Positions 1 through 9,200 are shown, counted from the stretch's first letter. The stretch is DNA of 16,669 nt from JBEVMS01 sp040508515 (GCA_040508515.1 JBEVMS010000219.1:1-16669), one strand, 5' to 3'. Notes: generated by a model from the sequence alone, not told the origin. Numbers and translations: made by a program.

Positions 1-1896
1 CCGATCGGCGGCAATCTTGATCTCGGTCTTGGCACGCAGGATGTCGATCAATCCCTGGGTCGAGGTATCACCGTAGACCCGGCTCATCTCACCGCGCAGC
101 GCATCGCGTTGTTGCGCAGTGACTTTGGAAAGATCGCCATCCTGCACCTTGTCCAGTGCGATCAGCGCATACATCCCTTGACCCGTCGAAACATCGGCGT
201 ACTGCGGCTGACCGGCAGTCGGATGCGGCATCACGAAAGCCTGATCGCGTATCTGCGGCGGCAACTCCGGCTGCACCCGTACAACATCCTGCACGCTCTG
301 CAACTTGGCGCTGACCGAGGCGGCTACCGCCTCGATCTTCTCGCCCTTGCGCAGGCGTGCCAGCAGCGCGTCAGCCTGCTGCTTGGCCTGCGTGTCGATA
401 CGCTGATCAAGAATCTTTTGCTTGATCGCCTCGCTCACCGCCGCCAATGGACGCGGCGCCGATACCACATGTTTGGCCAGGTGTATAACCACGGCGGTAT
501 CGTTACCCAATTGGATCAGGCTGGAGTTATTGCCCTGCACGAGCACATCGTCCGCAAACGCCGCCTTTAAGACCTTGGGGTCGGCCGCGATGCCCTGTCC
601 GCCATTACGCGAAAACAAGGGGGTGGACTGGATTTTCAACCCTAACGCCTGCGCGGCGGGTTCGAGCGAAGCGGGGTTTTGATAGGTCTTGTCCGCAAGC
701 TGCCCAGCGATATCGTTGTACTGACGATCACGCGCGGTTTTGTTGGCCTCATCCAGCAACTGAGCGCGCACTTCGTCATACGACTTGATATCACCGCTGC
801 GCACATCGCGCGCCCAAATCACGTGGTAGCCCTCATCAGGCGACAGCACCGGCTTGGATATCTGTCCTTTCTGCAGCGCGAACAGCGCCTCGTCGAACGC
901 CGGATTGGCAACCCCGCGCTCAAGCCAGCCCAGATCACCGCCCTGGCTCTTGGAGCCAAGATCTTCGGAATACTGCTTCGCCAACTGCGCAAAATTGGCC
1001 GGGGTCGCTTCGGCGGCCAACTTCTCCGCCTTGGCCAACGCGGCTTTCTGCTGTTCCGGGGTGGCGTTTTTTGGTACGCCGATCAGGATATGCGAGACCA
1101 GCCGCTGTTCCGGCTTGACGAAGCGCTGCTTCTCGTCTTCGTAGCGCTTTTTGAGCTCGTCCTCAGCGGGGGCCGCCACCGGCTTGAGGTCACCGGCCTT
1201 GACTTCCAAATACTGCACCGAGACCTGCTCGGGGCTCATGAAATCGGCTTGATGTTCTTTGTAATACGCAGCCAGCTGCGCTTGGTCGACCGCGCTATCA
1301 GCAGGCATCGGACGCGGCAAGCTGAAATACCTCAGGTCGCGCCGCTGCAAACGCAATGCGAGATACCGATCGAGGTCCGCCGTGGTTACCAGGGTGCTTG
1401 ATGAAATGGCGTCCGGCAGCAACTGCATGGCCAGCGAGGCGCGCACTTGACCTTCGAACATCATCGGCGTCTGCCCCTGTCCCGCCAGCAATGCGCGATA
1501 GGTACCGGTGTCAAAGTGGCCCCCCACCTGAAAAGCGGGAATGCTGGCGATGTAATCGCGCACAGCGATATCGGACACACGCATGCCCAGCGCCTCATTG
1601 GCCTGCAAGAGCAATTGCTGGTCGATCATCGCATCCAGCACGCGCTTCTTCATCTCAGGCTTTTCGTAGATGCTGGCATCGCCCTGTGGCGAGCCGCTGG
1701 CCTGTTGGCGCAACTGGTTCAAACGATCCTGGAACTGCTGCTGGCTGATTTCCTGCGAACCCACCTTGGCCACGTAGGTGTCGACCTGAGCGCTGAAATA
1801 GCCCTCGATGCCGAAAAACGCGACGGCAAAGACGCAGATACCCAAAACAACGATAGCCGGCCATCCGTGAAGCTTGTTACGCAGTGCCTGCAGCAT
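1..1896 (-). CDS. ppiD: PpiD, periplasmic folding chaperone anchored in the inner membrane (3' end cut by window)
   Basis: The frame is open for 632 codons from the ATG at 1896 to the window edge, with no stop reached. E. coli PpiD is about 623 residues, so probably only a few C-terminal residues are missing. A single N-terminal membrane anchor lies at about residues 13-32 (hydrophobic run with FAVAFFG), followed by a SurA_N-like region and a parvulin-type PPIase domain at about 265-365 (SHILIGV, FAQLAKQYSED, GGDLGW, GYHVI). A long periplasmic C-terminal region follows. PpiD works beside the SecYEG translocon on proteins entering the periplasm; in E. coli its parvulin domain has little isomerase activity. 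A GGGAAGA sequence stands 5 bases before the ATG and supports this start. It is the last gene of the lon-hup-ppiD order common in gammaproteobacteria, here separated from hup by two tRNA genes and a hairpin. Confidence 0.93.
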   Translation of the reverse strand, partial: MLQALRNKLHGWPAIVVLGICVFAVAFFGIEGYFSAQVDTYVAKVGSQEISQQQFQDRLNQLRQQASGSPQGDASIYEKPEMKKRVLDAMIDQQLLLQANEALGMRVSDIAVRDYIASIPAFQVGGHFDTGTYRALLAGQGQTPMMFEGQVRASLAMQLLPDAISSSTLVTTADLDRYLALRLQRRDLRYFSLPRPMPADSAVDQAQLAAYYKEHQADFMSPEQVSVQYLEVKAGDLKPVAAPAEDELKKRYEDEKQRFVKPEQRLVSHILIGVPKNATPEQQKAALAKAEKLAAEATPANFAQLAKQYSEDLGSKSQGGDLGWLERGVANPAFDEALFALQKGQISKPVLSPDEGYHVIWARDVRSGDIKSYDEVRAQLLDEANKTARDRQYNDIAGQLADKTYQNPASLEPAAQALGLKIQSTPLFSRNGGQGIAADPKVLKAAFADDVLVQGNNSSLIQLGNDTAVVIHLAKHVVSAPRPLAAVSEAIKQKILDQRIDTQAKQQADALLARLRKGEKIEAVAASVSAKLQSVQDVVRVQPELPPQIRDQAFVMPHPTAGQPQYADVSTGQGMYALIALDKVQDGDLSKVTAQQRDALRGEMSRVYGDTSTQGLIDILRAKTEIKIAADR

Positions 1897-1948
1897 GAAA
1901 TCTTCCCGCGTCCGTAAACCGCGCCCTGAGCGCATAAGACATAAATGA

Positions 1949-1973
1949 CAAGGGCGCCACGCGGGCGCCCTTG
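1949..1973 (-). terminator. Terminator-like hairpin after tRNA-Asp, before ppiD
   Basis: A perfect 10-bp stem (CAAGGGCGCC with GGCGCCCTTG) and 5-base loop begins 6 bases after the encoded CCA of tRNA-Asp. On the minus strand it is followed by a loose T-rich stretch (TCATTTATGTC), not a clean T run. It probably ends or trims the hup-tRNA transcript, perhaps only partly. Confidence 0.55.
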
Positions 1974-1979
1974 CAAACT

Positions 1980-2056
1980 TGGCGGAGTGGACGGGACTCG
2001 AACCCGCGACCTCCGGCGTGACAGGCCAGCATTCTAACCGACTGAACTACCACTCC
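1980..2056 (-). tRNA. tRNA-Asp (anticodon GTC)
   Basis: The minus strand folds as a 77-base cloverleaf with acceptor pair GGAGTGG/CCACTCC, discriminator G and an encoded CCA. The anticodon loop is CTGTCAC, giving GTC. The T loop is GGTTCGAGTCC. It closely resembles enterobacterial tRNA-Asp. It lies 14 bases downstream of tRNA-Val and is probably transcribed with it. Confidence 0.97.
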
Positions 2057-2070
2057 GCGACTTCAAACTT

Positions 2071-2145
2071 TGGTGGGTGCTGAGGGGATCGAACCCCCGA
2101 CCAGCGCCGTGTAAAGGCGACGCTCTACCGCTGAGCTAAGCACCC
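2071..2145 (-). tRNA. tRNA-Val (anticodon TAC)
   Basis: A 75-base cloverleaf on the minus strand with acceptor GGGTGCT/AGCACCC, discriminator A and an encoded CCA. The anticodon loop CTTTACA gives TAC. The 5' end is 18 bases after the hup stop codon with no terminator between, so it is likely cut out of a hup transcript as well as any transcript of its own. Confidence 0.97.
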
Positions 2146-2163
2146 GCAAAAGCAGCTAGCCGC

Positions 2164-2436
2164 TTAGTTTACGGCATCCTTGAGAGCCTTGCCAGCCTTG
2201 AAGGCCGGAACCTTCGAAGCCTTGATCTTGATCGCCTCGTTGGTACGCGGATTGCGACCGGTACGAGCGGCACGCTTACGCACGGTAAAAGTGCCAAAGC
2301 CCACAACCGAAACGTCGTCGCCCTTCTTCAGGGCCTTCTTGACCACTTCAAAAAAGGCTTCCAGCGAACGACCGGCATCGGCCTTGGACAGCTCGGCCTT
2401 TTCGGCGATGGCGTTGATCAGATCAGTTTTATTCAT
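2164..2436 (-). CDS. hupB: HU-family DNA-binding protein (HU-beta type)
   Basis: A 90-residue protein, the usual HU length. It starts MNKTDLINAIAEKA, has the GFGTFTVRKRAAR core strand and the DNA-clasping arm with RTGRNPRT, and ends in the helix with VPAFKAGKALKDAV. HU is a nucleoid protein that bends and wraps DNA non-specifically as a dimer. Its place directly after lon matches hupB of E. coli and Pseudomonas, which supports HU-beta over HU-alpha or IHF. A strong GGGAG ribosome-binding site precedes the ATG. A good promoter lies about 150 bases upstream (2584-2612), giving a long leader. No terminator separates it from tRNA-Val. Confidence 0.96.
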   Translation of the reverse strand: MNKTDLINAIAEKAELSKADAGRSLEAFFEVVKKALKKGDDVSVVGFGTFTVRKRAARTGRNPRTNEAIKIKASKVPAFKAGKALKDAVN

Positions 2437-2583
2437 TGAGACACTCCCTTAAACGGATTGCGGCCCGCGTGGTCAGTTTTGGGACAAGACAACGCCGCCA
2501 TGGATGTTTGGCTCCCTTCAGGCGCCGTCTCGCGACCCCGCATCACTACGCCCTGATACGCAGCGCGGAATTGCGGTGCCGCC

Positions 2584-2612
2584 TTTATACCAGCGCCCCC
2601 TAGGGTCCGCAA
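2584..2612 (-). promoter_or_regulatory. Predicted sigma70-type promoter of hup
   Basis: On the minus strand, TTGCGG (2607-2612) is followed after exactly 17 bases by TATAAA (2584-2589). The spacer contains the 8-bp palindrome CCCTAGGG (2598-2605), which could be a protein site. Transcription would start near 2577, about 140 bases before the hup ATG. Confidence 0.6.
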
Positions 2613-2710
2613 TACAAGCAGTACCAAGGCTTTCAAGCTTTTGAAGATGAATGTGCGCGATTGCAAATTGCTCATCTGCAACGAAGGTCTGCTGCAGGGT
2701 GCATCCGCTC

Positions 2711-2744
2711 AAAAAAGAAAGGGCGGATGCACCAGCATCCACCC
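2711..2744 (-). terminator. Intrinsic terminator of lon
   Basis: On the minus strand a 10-bp stem (GGGTGGATGC with GCATCCGCCC, one G-U pair) closes a TGGT loop and runs straight into TTTCTTTTTT. It starts 34 bases after the lon stop codon. The G-U pair becomes a mismatch on the other strand, which fixes the direction. Confidence 0.9.
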
Positions 2745-2778
2745 TTGATCTAGCGACAACGCAACCTCGAGCCATCCA

Positions 2779-5277
2779 TCAATGAGGGCGCAGCGGCGAC
2801 TCCGAAGAATCCTCGCGTGCAGGATCGACCTTGGCCGCCGCATCTGCCGCATCCGCCGCCTTGCTTGGCTTTAACGGGCGCTCCAGCGCGATGCCAAGCA
2901 CCTCGTCAATCCACCGAACCGCATGGATCTCCAGTGAACCGGTAATGTTGGCGGGGATATCGGCCAGATCCTTTTTGTTGTCCTCCGGAATGATCACGGT
3001 TGTGATCCCACCGCGATGGGCGGCCAAAAGTTTTTCCTTGAGACCGCCGATCGGCAATACACGACCGCGCAAGGTGATCTCGCCGGTCATCGCCACTTCG
3101 GAGCGTACCGGCACCTTGGTCAACACCGAGACCAATGCCGTGCACATGGCTATGCCCGCGCTGGGACCGTCCTTGGGCGTCGCGCCTTCGGGCACGTGGA
3201 TATGCACATCGAGCTTCTGATGGAACTCAGGATCAATCCCCAACTGTTCGGCACGCGCGCGCACTACCGACAAGGCAGCCTGGATCGACTCCTTCATCAC
3301 GTCGCCCAGTTGGCCTGTATGCACCAAGCGCCCCTTGCCAGGCACCACCGAAGCCTCGATCGAGAGCAACTCGCCACCGACCTGAGTCCAAGCCAGGCCA
3401 GTCACCAAGCCCACTTCGTTTTGCAGTTCTTTGCGACCGAAATCGAAGCGACGCACACCCAAATAATGGTCAAGATTGGACGAATCCACCAATGCCCCAA
3501 GCGGCGCCTTCTTGCCTTTGGCCGTCTTTACGGCCGGCTTGATCTTGCCACTTGCCTTCGCCACTTCACCCAAAAGAATCTCCTTCACCACCTTGCGGCA
3601 GATCTTGGAAACCTCGCGCTCCAGATTGCGCACGCCCGATTCGCGCGTGTAGTAACGCACGATGTCGCGCACAGCCTCCTCGGTGACAGTGAGTTCTTCC
3701 GGCTTCAAACCGTTGGCCTTGAGCTGTTTGGGCAGCAGATACTTCTGCGCGATGCCCCGCTTCTCATCCTCGGTATAACCAGGAATTCGGATCACCTCCA
3801 TGCGATCGAGCAAGGGGCCGGGAATGTTCAGCGAGTTCGCGGTGGCAATCCACATCACCTCAGACAGATCAAGGTCGACCTCCAGGTAATGGTCGTTAAA
3901 GCTATGGTTCTGCTCCGGATCGAGTACTTCCAGCAATGCCGACGAAGGGTCGCCACGAAAGTCGTTCGACATCTTGTCGATTTCATCCAGCACGAAGAGC
4001 GGATTCTTCGCGCCGACCTTGTTGAGGTTCTGTACGATGCGGCCGGGCATTGAACCGATATAGGTGCGCCGATGGCCGCGGATTTCCGCCTCATCGCGCA
4101 CGCCACCCAAGCTCATGCGGACAAATTTTCGATTGGTCGCCTTGGCGATCGACTGCCCCAGCGACGTCTTACCCACGCCGGGCGGACCGACCAGGCAGAG
4201 GATCGGGCCTTTCATCGCGTTGACGCGCTGCTGCACGGCGAGGTACTCGAGAATGCGCTCCTTGACCTTTTCCAGGCCAAAGTGGTCGGCATCGAGCACC
4301 TCTTGCGCCAACTGGAGATCCTTACGCACCTTGGAACGCTTCTTCCAGGGCACGCCGACCAACCAGTCAAGATAATTGCGCACCACCGTCGCCTCGGCCG
4401 ACATCGGCGACATCTGCTTGAGCTTGCTGAACTCCTGCCGCGCCTTGGCCAGCACCGGCTTGGGCATGCCTGCCGCATCGATTTTGCGCTGCAATTCCTC
4501 AATTTCGTTAGGGCCTTCATCGCCCTCACCCAACTCCTTCTGGATCGCCTTCATTTGCTCGTTGAGGTAGTACTCACGCTGGCTCTTTTCCATCTGCGAC
4601 TTGACCCGTCCGCGGATGCGCTTTTCGACCTGTTGCAAATCCATCTCGCCATCGACCAGACCGATCAGCAGCTCCAGACGCTGCGCAACATCCGCCGTCT
4701 CGAGCACTTTCTGCTTGTCGGCGATGCGAACCGACAAATGCGCCGCGATGGAATCGGCCACACGCGAAGGGTCCTCAATGCCCGACAGCGTCGCCAAAAC
4801 TTCGGGCGGCAGCTTGCGACTCTGCTTGACCAGTTGCTCGAACAGCGAGATCAGCGTGCGCGACACCACATCCAGCTCGCGATCCTTGGCCGAATAAACG
4901 GGCTCGATCACCCGCGAGCTGGCGAGCAGCATGCCGCCGTCTTCCTGATACTCCTCGATCGCCACGCGCGCCTGGCCTTCGACCAGCACTTTCACGGTGC
5001 CGTCAGGCAACTTGAGCAACTGCAAAACACCGGCAAGCGTACCGATGCTGTGCAGATCGCCGATCTGCGGATCGTCGATGTCCGGGCTTTTTTGCGCGAC
5101 CAGCAAAATCTGCCGCTCGCCTTCCATCGCGCGCTCTAGCGCACGCATAGATTTGTCGCGCCCGACAAACAGTGGAATCACCATATGCGGATAGACCACC
5201 ACGTCGCGCAACGGCAGCACCGGCAAGGCATCGACGAGAGTGCCGCTGGCAACAGGTAGGGAGGCTTTCTTTGCCAT
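2779..5277 (-). CDS. lon: Lon, ATP-dependent serine protease
   Basis: An 832-residue LonA protease (E. coli Lon has 784). The N-terminal substrate-binding domain is at about 14-205 (VLPLRDVVVYPHMVIPLFVGR). The AAA+ module has Walker A GPPGVGKT at 364-371 and Walker B FVLDEID near 428-434. The protease domain has the Ser-Lys dyad at S706 (PKDGPSAG) and K749 (GGLKEK). The extra length comes from a basic insert at about 573-595 (KIKPAVKTAKGKK) before the protease domain and an Ala-rich, charged tail after about 800. Lon degrades misfolded and regulatory proteins in the cytoplasm. GAGGA 7 bases before the ATG supports the start. Terminators on both sides make it a separate unit. The 107 bases between the clpX terminator and the ATG must hold its promoter, but I could not pick one with confidence. 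Confidence 0.98.
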   Translation of the reverse strand: MAKKASLPVASGTLVDALPVLPLRDVVVYPHMVIPLFVGRDKSMRALERAMEGERQILLVAQKSPDIDDPQIGDLHSIGTLAGVLQLLKLPDGTVKVLVEGQARVAIEEYQEDGGMLLASSRVIEPVYSAKDRELDVVSRTLISLFEQLVKQSRKLPPEVLATLSGIEDPSRVADSIAAHLSVRIADKQKVLETADVAQRLELLIGLVDGEMDLQQVEKRIRGRVKSQMEKSQREYYLNEQMKAIQKELGEGDEGPNEIEELQRKIDAAGMPKPVLAKARQEFSKLKQMSPMSAEATVVRNYLDWLVGVPWKKRSKVRKDLQLAQEVLDADHFGLEKVKERILEYLAVQQRVNAMKGPILCLVGPPGVGKTSLGQSIAKATNRKFVRMSLGGVRDEAEIRGHRRTYIGSMPGRIVQNLNKVGAKNPLFVLDEIDKMSNDFRGDPSSALLEVLDPEQNHSFNDHYLEVDLDLSEVMWIATANSLNIPGPLLDRMEVIRIPGYTEDEKRGIAQKYLLPKQLKANGLKPEELTVTEEAVRDIVRYYTRESGVRNLEREVSKICRKVVKEILLGEVAKASGKIKPAVKTAKGKKAPLGALVDSSNLDHYLGVRRFDFGRKELQNEVGLVTGLAWTQVGGELLSIEASVVPGKGRLVHTGQLGDVMKESIQAALSVVRARAEQLGIDPEFHQKLDVHIHVPEGATPKDGPSAGIAMCTALVSVLTKVPVRSEVAMTGEITLRGRVLPIGGLKEKLLAAHRGGITTVIIPEDNKKDLADIPANITGSLEIHAVRWIDEVLGIALERPLKPSKAADAADAAAKVDPAREDSSESPLRPH

Positions 5278-5384
5278 CGGATATCCTCAGAAAGGTAGGA
5301 TAGGTTCACCCCAGACACTGCGCCGGGGCCTCTGTTACGTCAAGTGGAGGCGATAATGAAAAGCCACAAGGCCAACACCGCGCC

Positions 5385-5424
5385 AAAAAACAAAACGGCC
5401 CCGACGCCAAGCGTCGGAGCCGTT
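5385..5424 (-). terminator. Intrinsic terminator of the clpX unit
   Basis: On the minus strand a 14-bp stem (arms 5411-5424 and 5394-5407, one G-U pair, 3-base loop) runs into TTTTGTTTTTT. It begins 35 bases after the clpX stop codon. The C-A mismatch on the plus strand shows it works in the minus direction, isolating clpX from lon. Confidence 0.93.
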
Positions 5425-5458
5425 AAAGCACAATCGCGAAAGTGAATTAACTAGCGCA

Positions 5459-6751
<1,293 letters not shown>

Positions 6752-6801
6752 GCTTTCGATCCTGCTGATATAACCGGTTGCGCTTCGAGAATAGCACAGC
6801 A

Positions 6802-6827
6802 CCCCGCGTCTGCACCCAGACGCAGGG
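6802..6827 (-). other. Hairpin in the clpP-clpX spacer, no T run
   Basis: An 11-bp stem (CCCTGCGTCTG with CAGACGCGGGG, one G-U pair on the minus strand) closes a 4-base loop. The sequence after it (TGCTGTGCTATTCTC) has no T run, so it is unlikely to be a full intrinsic terminator. It may stabilise the clpP message end or reduce read-through into clpX. Confidence 0.6.
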
Positions 6828-6860
6828 ACGCGCTTCTCACTTCCTGGAGTCGGCGACGAA

Positions 6861-7487
6861 TCAGGCCGACTTCACCGTTTCGGTGGTGCGTCGATCAAGT
6901 ACCGAGTCGACCAACCCGTAAGCTTGTGCGTCACTGGCGCTCATGAAGCGGTCGCGCTCGGTGTCGTGAGCGATTTCGTCGATCGGCTTGCCGGTGTGCT
7001 CGGCGAGGATCGCGTTCAACCGCTCGCGCATGGTCAGGATCTCACGGGCATGAATTTCGATGTCCGTGGCCTGGCCCGAGATGCCACCTGCCCAAGGCTG
7101 GTGGATCATGATGCGCGAATGCGGCAACGAATACCGCTTGCCAGCCGTGCCGGCCGCCAGCAACAACGCTCCCATGCTCGCCGCTTGTCCAACGCACATG
7201 GTGCTGACGCTAGGCTTGATGAACTGCATGGTGTCATAGATCGCCAACCCCGCCGTCACCGAACCGCCGGGGCTGTTGATGTACAAGTGAATGTCCTTGT
7301 CCGGATTCTCCGATTCAAGGAACAACATCTGCGCGATCACCACGTTGGCCACGTGATCGTTGACTTCGCCGACGAGAAAGATCACCCGCTCCTTGAGCAG
7401 GCGCGAATAGATATCGTACGAGCGCTCGCCCCGCGAGGTCTGCTCGACGACCATCGGGACCAGATTGAGGTTCTGGATGGTGGCCAT
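6861..7487 (-). CDS. clpP: ClpP, proteolytic subunit of the Clp protease
   Basis: A 208-residue protein, close to E. coli ClpP (207 with propeptide). The catalytic triad is present: Ser104 in GQAASMGA, His129 in MIHQP and Asp179 in TERDRF. The oxyanion-side motif INSPGGSV lies at 70-77. The N-terminus (MATIQNLNLVP) is likely a short self-cleaved propeptide. ClpP forms a double-ring barrel that degrades chains delivered by ClpX or ClpA in the cytoplasm. GGAGAG about 8 bases before the ATG fits the start. It lies 37 bases after tig, which with clpX gives the tig-clpP-clpX order standard in proteobacteria. Confidence 0.98.
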   Translation of the reverse strand: MATIQNLNLVPMVVEQTSRGERSYDIYSRLLKERVIFLVGEVNDHVANVVIAQMLFLESENPDKDIHLYINSPGGSVTAGLAIYDTMQFIKPSVSTMCVGQAASMGALLLAAGTAGKRYSLPHSRIMIHQPWAGGISGQATDIEIHAREILTMRERLNAILAEHTGKPIDEIAHDTERDRFMSASDAQAYGLVDSVLDRRTTETVKSA

Positions 7488-7524
7488 GGTTACCGCTCTC
7501 CGCTGGATGGGCCTGATTAAAGGT

Positions 7525-8817
7525 TCAGGCGCTTACCGGCCGCATCACTTCATCGAAGCTCAGATTCTGTTCGGTGGTTTTGGCATGATCCGCCACCCAC
7601 TCAGCCACCTGATCTTCCATCACGCGATTTTGCAGCCCAGACATCAATTGGGGGTCACCGTTGTACAGTTCAATGACCTTCTCCGGCTCCTCGTAGGTCG
7701 AAGCAATCGCCGCAAGCTGCTCGGCGATGCGCTTGCGATCGATCTTCAGCTCCTGCTTGCGAGCGATTTCGCCCATCAGAAGACCGGCGACCACCCGCTT
7801 GCGCGCCATAGGCAGCGCCGCTTCGATCAACTGCGGCGGCGGCTGCTGGCCGCGCGGCACGCTGCCCGTAGCCATGTTCTGGGCTTCAGACTGCACCATC
7901 AGGTTGGGCACATCAAGCGCGCTATGCGCATCGGCCAGCTTTTCGGCCACTTCTGACTTTAAGCGCGCCATCAGCGTCGCCTTCAGCTCACGCTCTAGGT
8001 TGGCGCGGACTTCTTTGCGGAAATTCTCCAAATCGCCATCGTCGACGCCGAAAAGCTTGATGAACTCGGCATCCACTTCCGGCAGGCTGGGTTGCTGAAC
8101 CTTGATGATCTTGAGGCTGACTTGGGCCTGCTTGCCGGCAAGGCCTTCATTGCGGAAATCCGCCGGAAAGCTGATTTCAGACTCAAAGCCATCGTCGGCC
8201 TTGCGACCTAACAAAGCCTCATCCAACGCCTTGAACAAGTTGCCTGAGCCGAGCACGCTGCCGGCTCTCTCCAGGCCCTCCGTCGGGAACCGGTAATCGC
8301 CGGCCACCGCGCTGTATTCGAACATCACGAAGTCGCCATCCTGCGAAGCGCGCTCGACCTCTTCAAAGCTGCGGCGCTGCTGACGCAAGGTATCGATCAT
8401 CTTGTCGATATCGGCATCGCCGACGATGGCGATCGGACGGGTGATTTCGAGAGCACCGACATTGATCTCCGGAAACTCCGGCATGATCTCGAAGGTGGCG
8501 GTATAGGCGATTTCGCCTTCGCTTGGCTGGCCGGTGGTGTCGATCGCGGGGTTGGCGATCGGGCGTAGCTTTTCCTGCTCCACAGCCTCGCGCAAGGTGC
8601 TGCCGATCAGATCGGACAACACTTCACCGCGGACCTGCGCGCCGAAGCGCTGCTTGATCACGGCCACCGGGACCTTACCAGGACGGAAGCCCTTCAGCCG
8701 GACCGTGCGCCCCATCTCGTTGATGCGCTCACTGACCTGCGTATCGAGGCGCGCCACCGGAAACTTCACGGTGAGCTTACGCTCGAGCTTGCCGACATTC
8801 TCAACCGAAACCTGCAT
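7525..8817 (-). CDS. tig: Trigger factor, ribosome-associated chaperone and prolyl isomerase
   Basis: A 430-residue protein (E. coli 432). The ribosome-docking signature GFRPGKVP is at 43-50, matching the E. coli position. The FKBP-like isomerase domain covers about 150-245 (DGDFVMFEYS, LGSGNLFKALDEALLGRKADD). The C-terminal chaperone arms follow (LPEVDAEFIKLFGV onward). The protein binds L23 at the exit tunnel and shields nascent chains. A strong AGGAGAG site precedes the ATG. A small 6-bp hairpin spans the stop codon (7511-7530). Transcription probably comes from the promoter before tRNA-Leu (9104-9133) and passes a leader hairpin (8847-8875); a nearer promoter cannot be excluded. Confidence 0.98.
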   Translation of the reverse strand: MQVSVENVGKLERKLTVKFPVARLDTQVSERINEMGRTVRLKGFRPGKVPVAVIKQRFGAQVRGEVLSDLIGSTLREAVEQEKLRPIANPAIDTTGQPSEGEIAYTATFEIMPEFPEINVGALEITRPIAIVGDADIDKMIDTLRQQRRSFEEVERASQDGDFVMFEYSAVAGDYRFPTEGLERAGSVLGSGNLFKALDEALLGRKADDGFESEISFPADFRNEGLAGKQAQVSLKIIKVQQPSLPEVDAEFIKLFGVDDGDLENFRKEVRANLERELKATLMARLKSEVAEKLADAHSALDVPNLMVQSEAQNMATGSVPRGQQPPPQLIEAALPMARKRVVAGLLMGEIARKQELKIDRKRIAEQLAAIASTYEEPEKVIELYNGDPQLMSGLQNRVMEDQVAEWVADHAKTTEQNLSFDEVMRPVSA

Positions 8818-8846
8818 GAGCTCTCCTGGTATTACCTAAAGTTGTA

Positions 8847-8875
8847 GGCCGCTGGCGAGGCTCACCAGAACGGCC
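8847..8875 (-). other. Strong hairpin in the tRNA-Leu to tig leader
   Basis: On the minus strand GGCCG/CGGCC encloses a second stem (CTGGTGA with TCGCCAG, one G-U pair) closed by a 3-base loop, with a 2-base TT bulge between stems. It lies 22 bases after the tRNA-Leu CCA and 29 bases before the tig ATG. No T run follows, so it looks like a processing or attenuation element, not a full terminator. Confidence 0.6.
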
Positions 8876-8896
8876 GAATGCCTTGAATCCAAAGGA

Positions 8897-8981
<85 letters not shown>

Positions 8982-9103
8982 ACTACTTCAACTTGACTTA
9001 CGCAATGCTGGCACAGTCATCTAACCCGACAGGATTCAACGAACCTTCGCCAGCCTCACGCACCATCGCTCTAAGTCGATGATTCCCTTGCACGAAGCAC
9101 ACC

Positions 9104-9133
9104 ATTTTACGATCGTGTGGCTCGTCAGTACAA
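9104..9133 (-). promoter_or_regulatory. Predicted sigma70-type promoter for tRNA-Leu and tig
   Basis: TTGTAC (9128-9133) and TAAAAT (9104-9109) on the minus strand with an 18-base spacer, just downstream of the terminator that closes the upstream tRNA unit. The start point would be near 9097, leaving a leader of about 115 bases before tRNA-Leu. No other feature was found in 8982-9103. Confidence 0.6.
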
Positions 9134-9163
9134 GCAGGCTGAAACGCACAGGCTTTCAATGGC

Positions 9164-9200
9164 AAAAAAAAACAATGGCCCGCATCGCTGCAGGCCATTG
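9164..9200 (-). terminator. Intrinsic terminator of the tRNA cluster
   Basis: On the minus strand a 12-bp stem (CAATGGCCTGCA with TGCGGGCCATTG, one G-U pair) is capped by a GCGA tetraloop of the GNRA class and followed by nine T residues. It starts 7 bases after the tRNA-Lys CCA. The G-U pair is a mismatch on the plus strand, so direction is clear. Confidence 0.95.

Larger units (their letters stand above)
2437..2778. other. 342-base lon-hup intergenic region
   Basis: No convincing gene is present; the short reading frames lack family features. The stretch holds the lon terminator (2711-2744), an additional copy of one terminator arm (2698-2708), the hup promoter (2584-2612) and a hup leader of about 140 bases, whose remainder shows no feature I can identify. 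Confidence 0.8.

Noticed and set aside
109..1401. Several plus-strand reading frames of 86-240 codons in the first 1.4 kb.
   Set aside because: They are antisense to ppiD, whose frame is open throughout and matches its family from end to end.
1980..2145. tRNA genes as attachment sites for an integrated element.
   Set aside because: No integrase, no partial duplicate of a tRNA 3' end and no foreign genes nearby; the flanks are conserved core genes.
3016..5139. Long plus-strand frames (345 and 355 codons) opposite lon.
   Set aside because: Antisense frames in GC-rich DNA; rich in His, Arg, Leu and Gln with no domain signature, while lon is unmistakable.
5320..5350. Possible heat-shock (sigma32) promoter before lon: CTTGAC and CCCCGG on the minus strand.
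   Set aside because: The two boxes are only 10 bases apart, well short of the usual 13-17, and the second box fits poorly.
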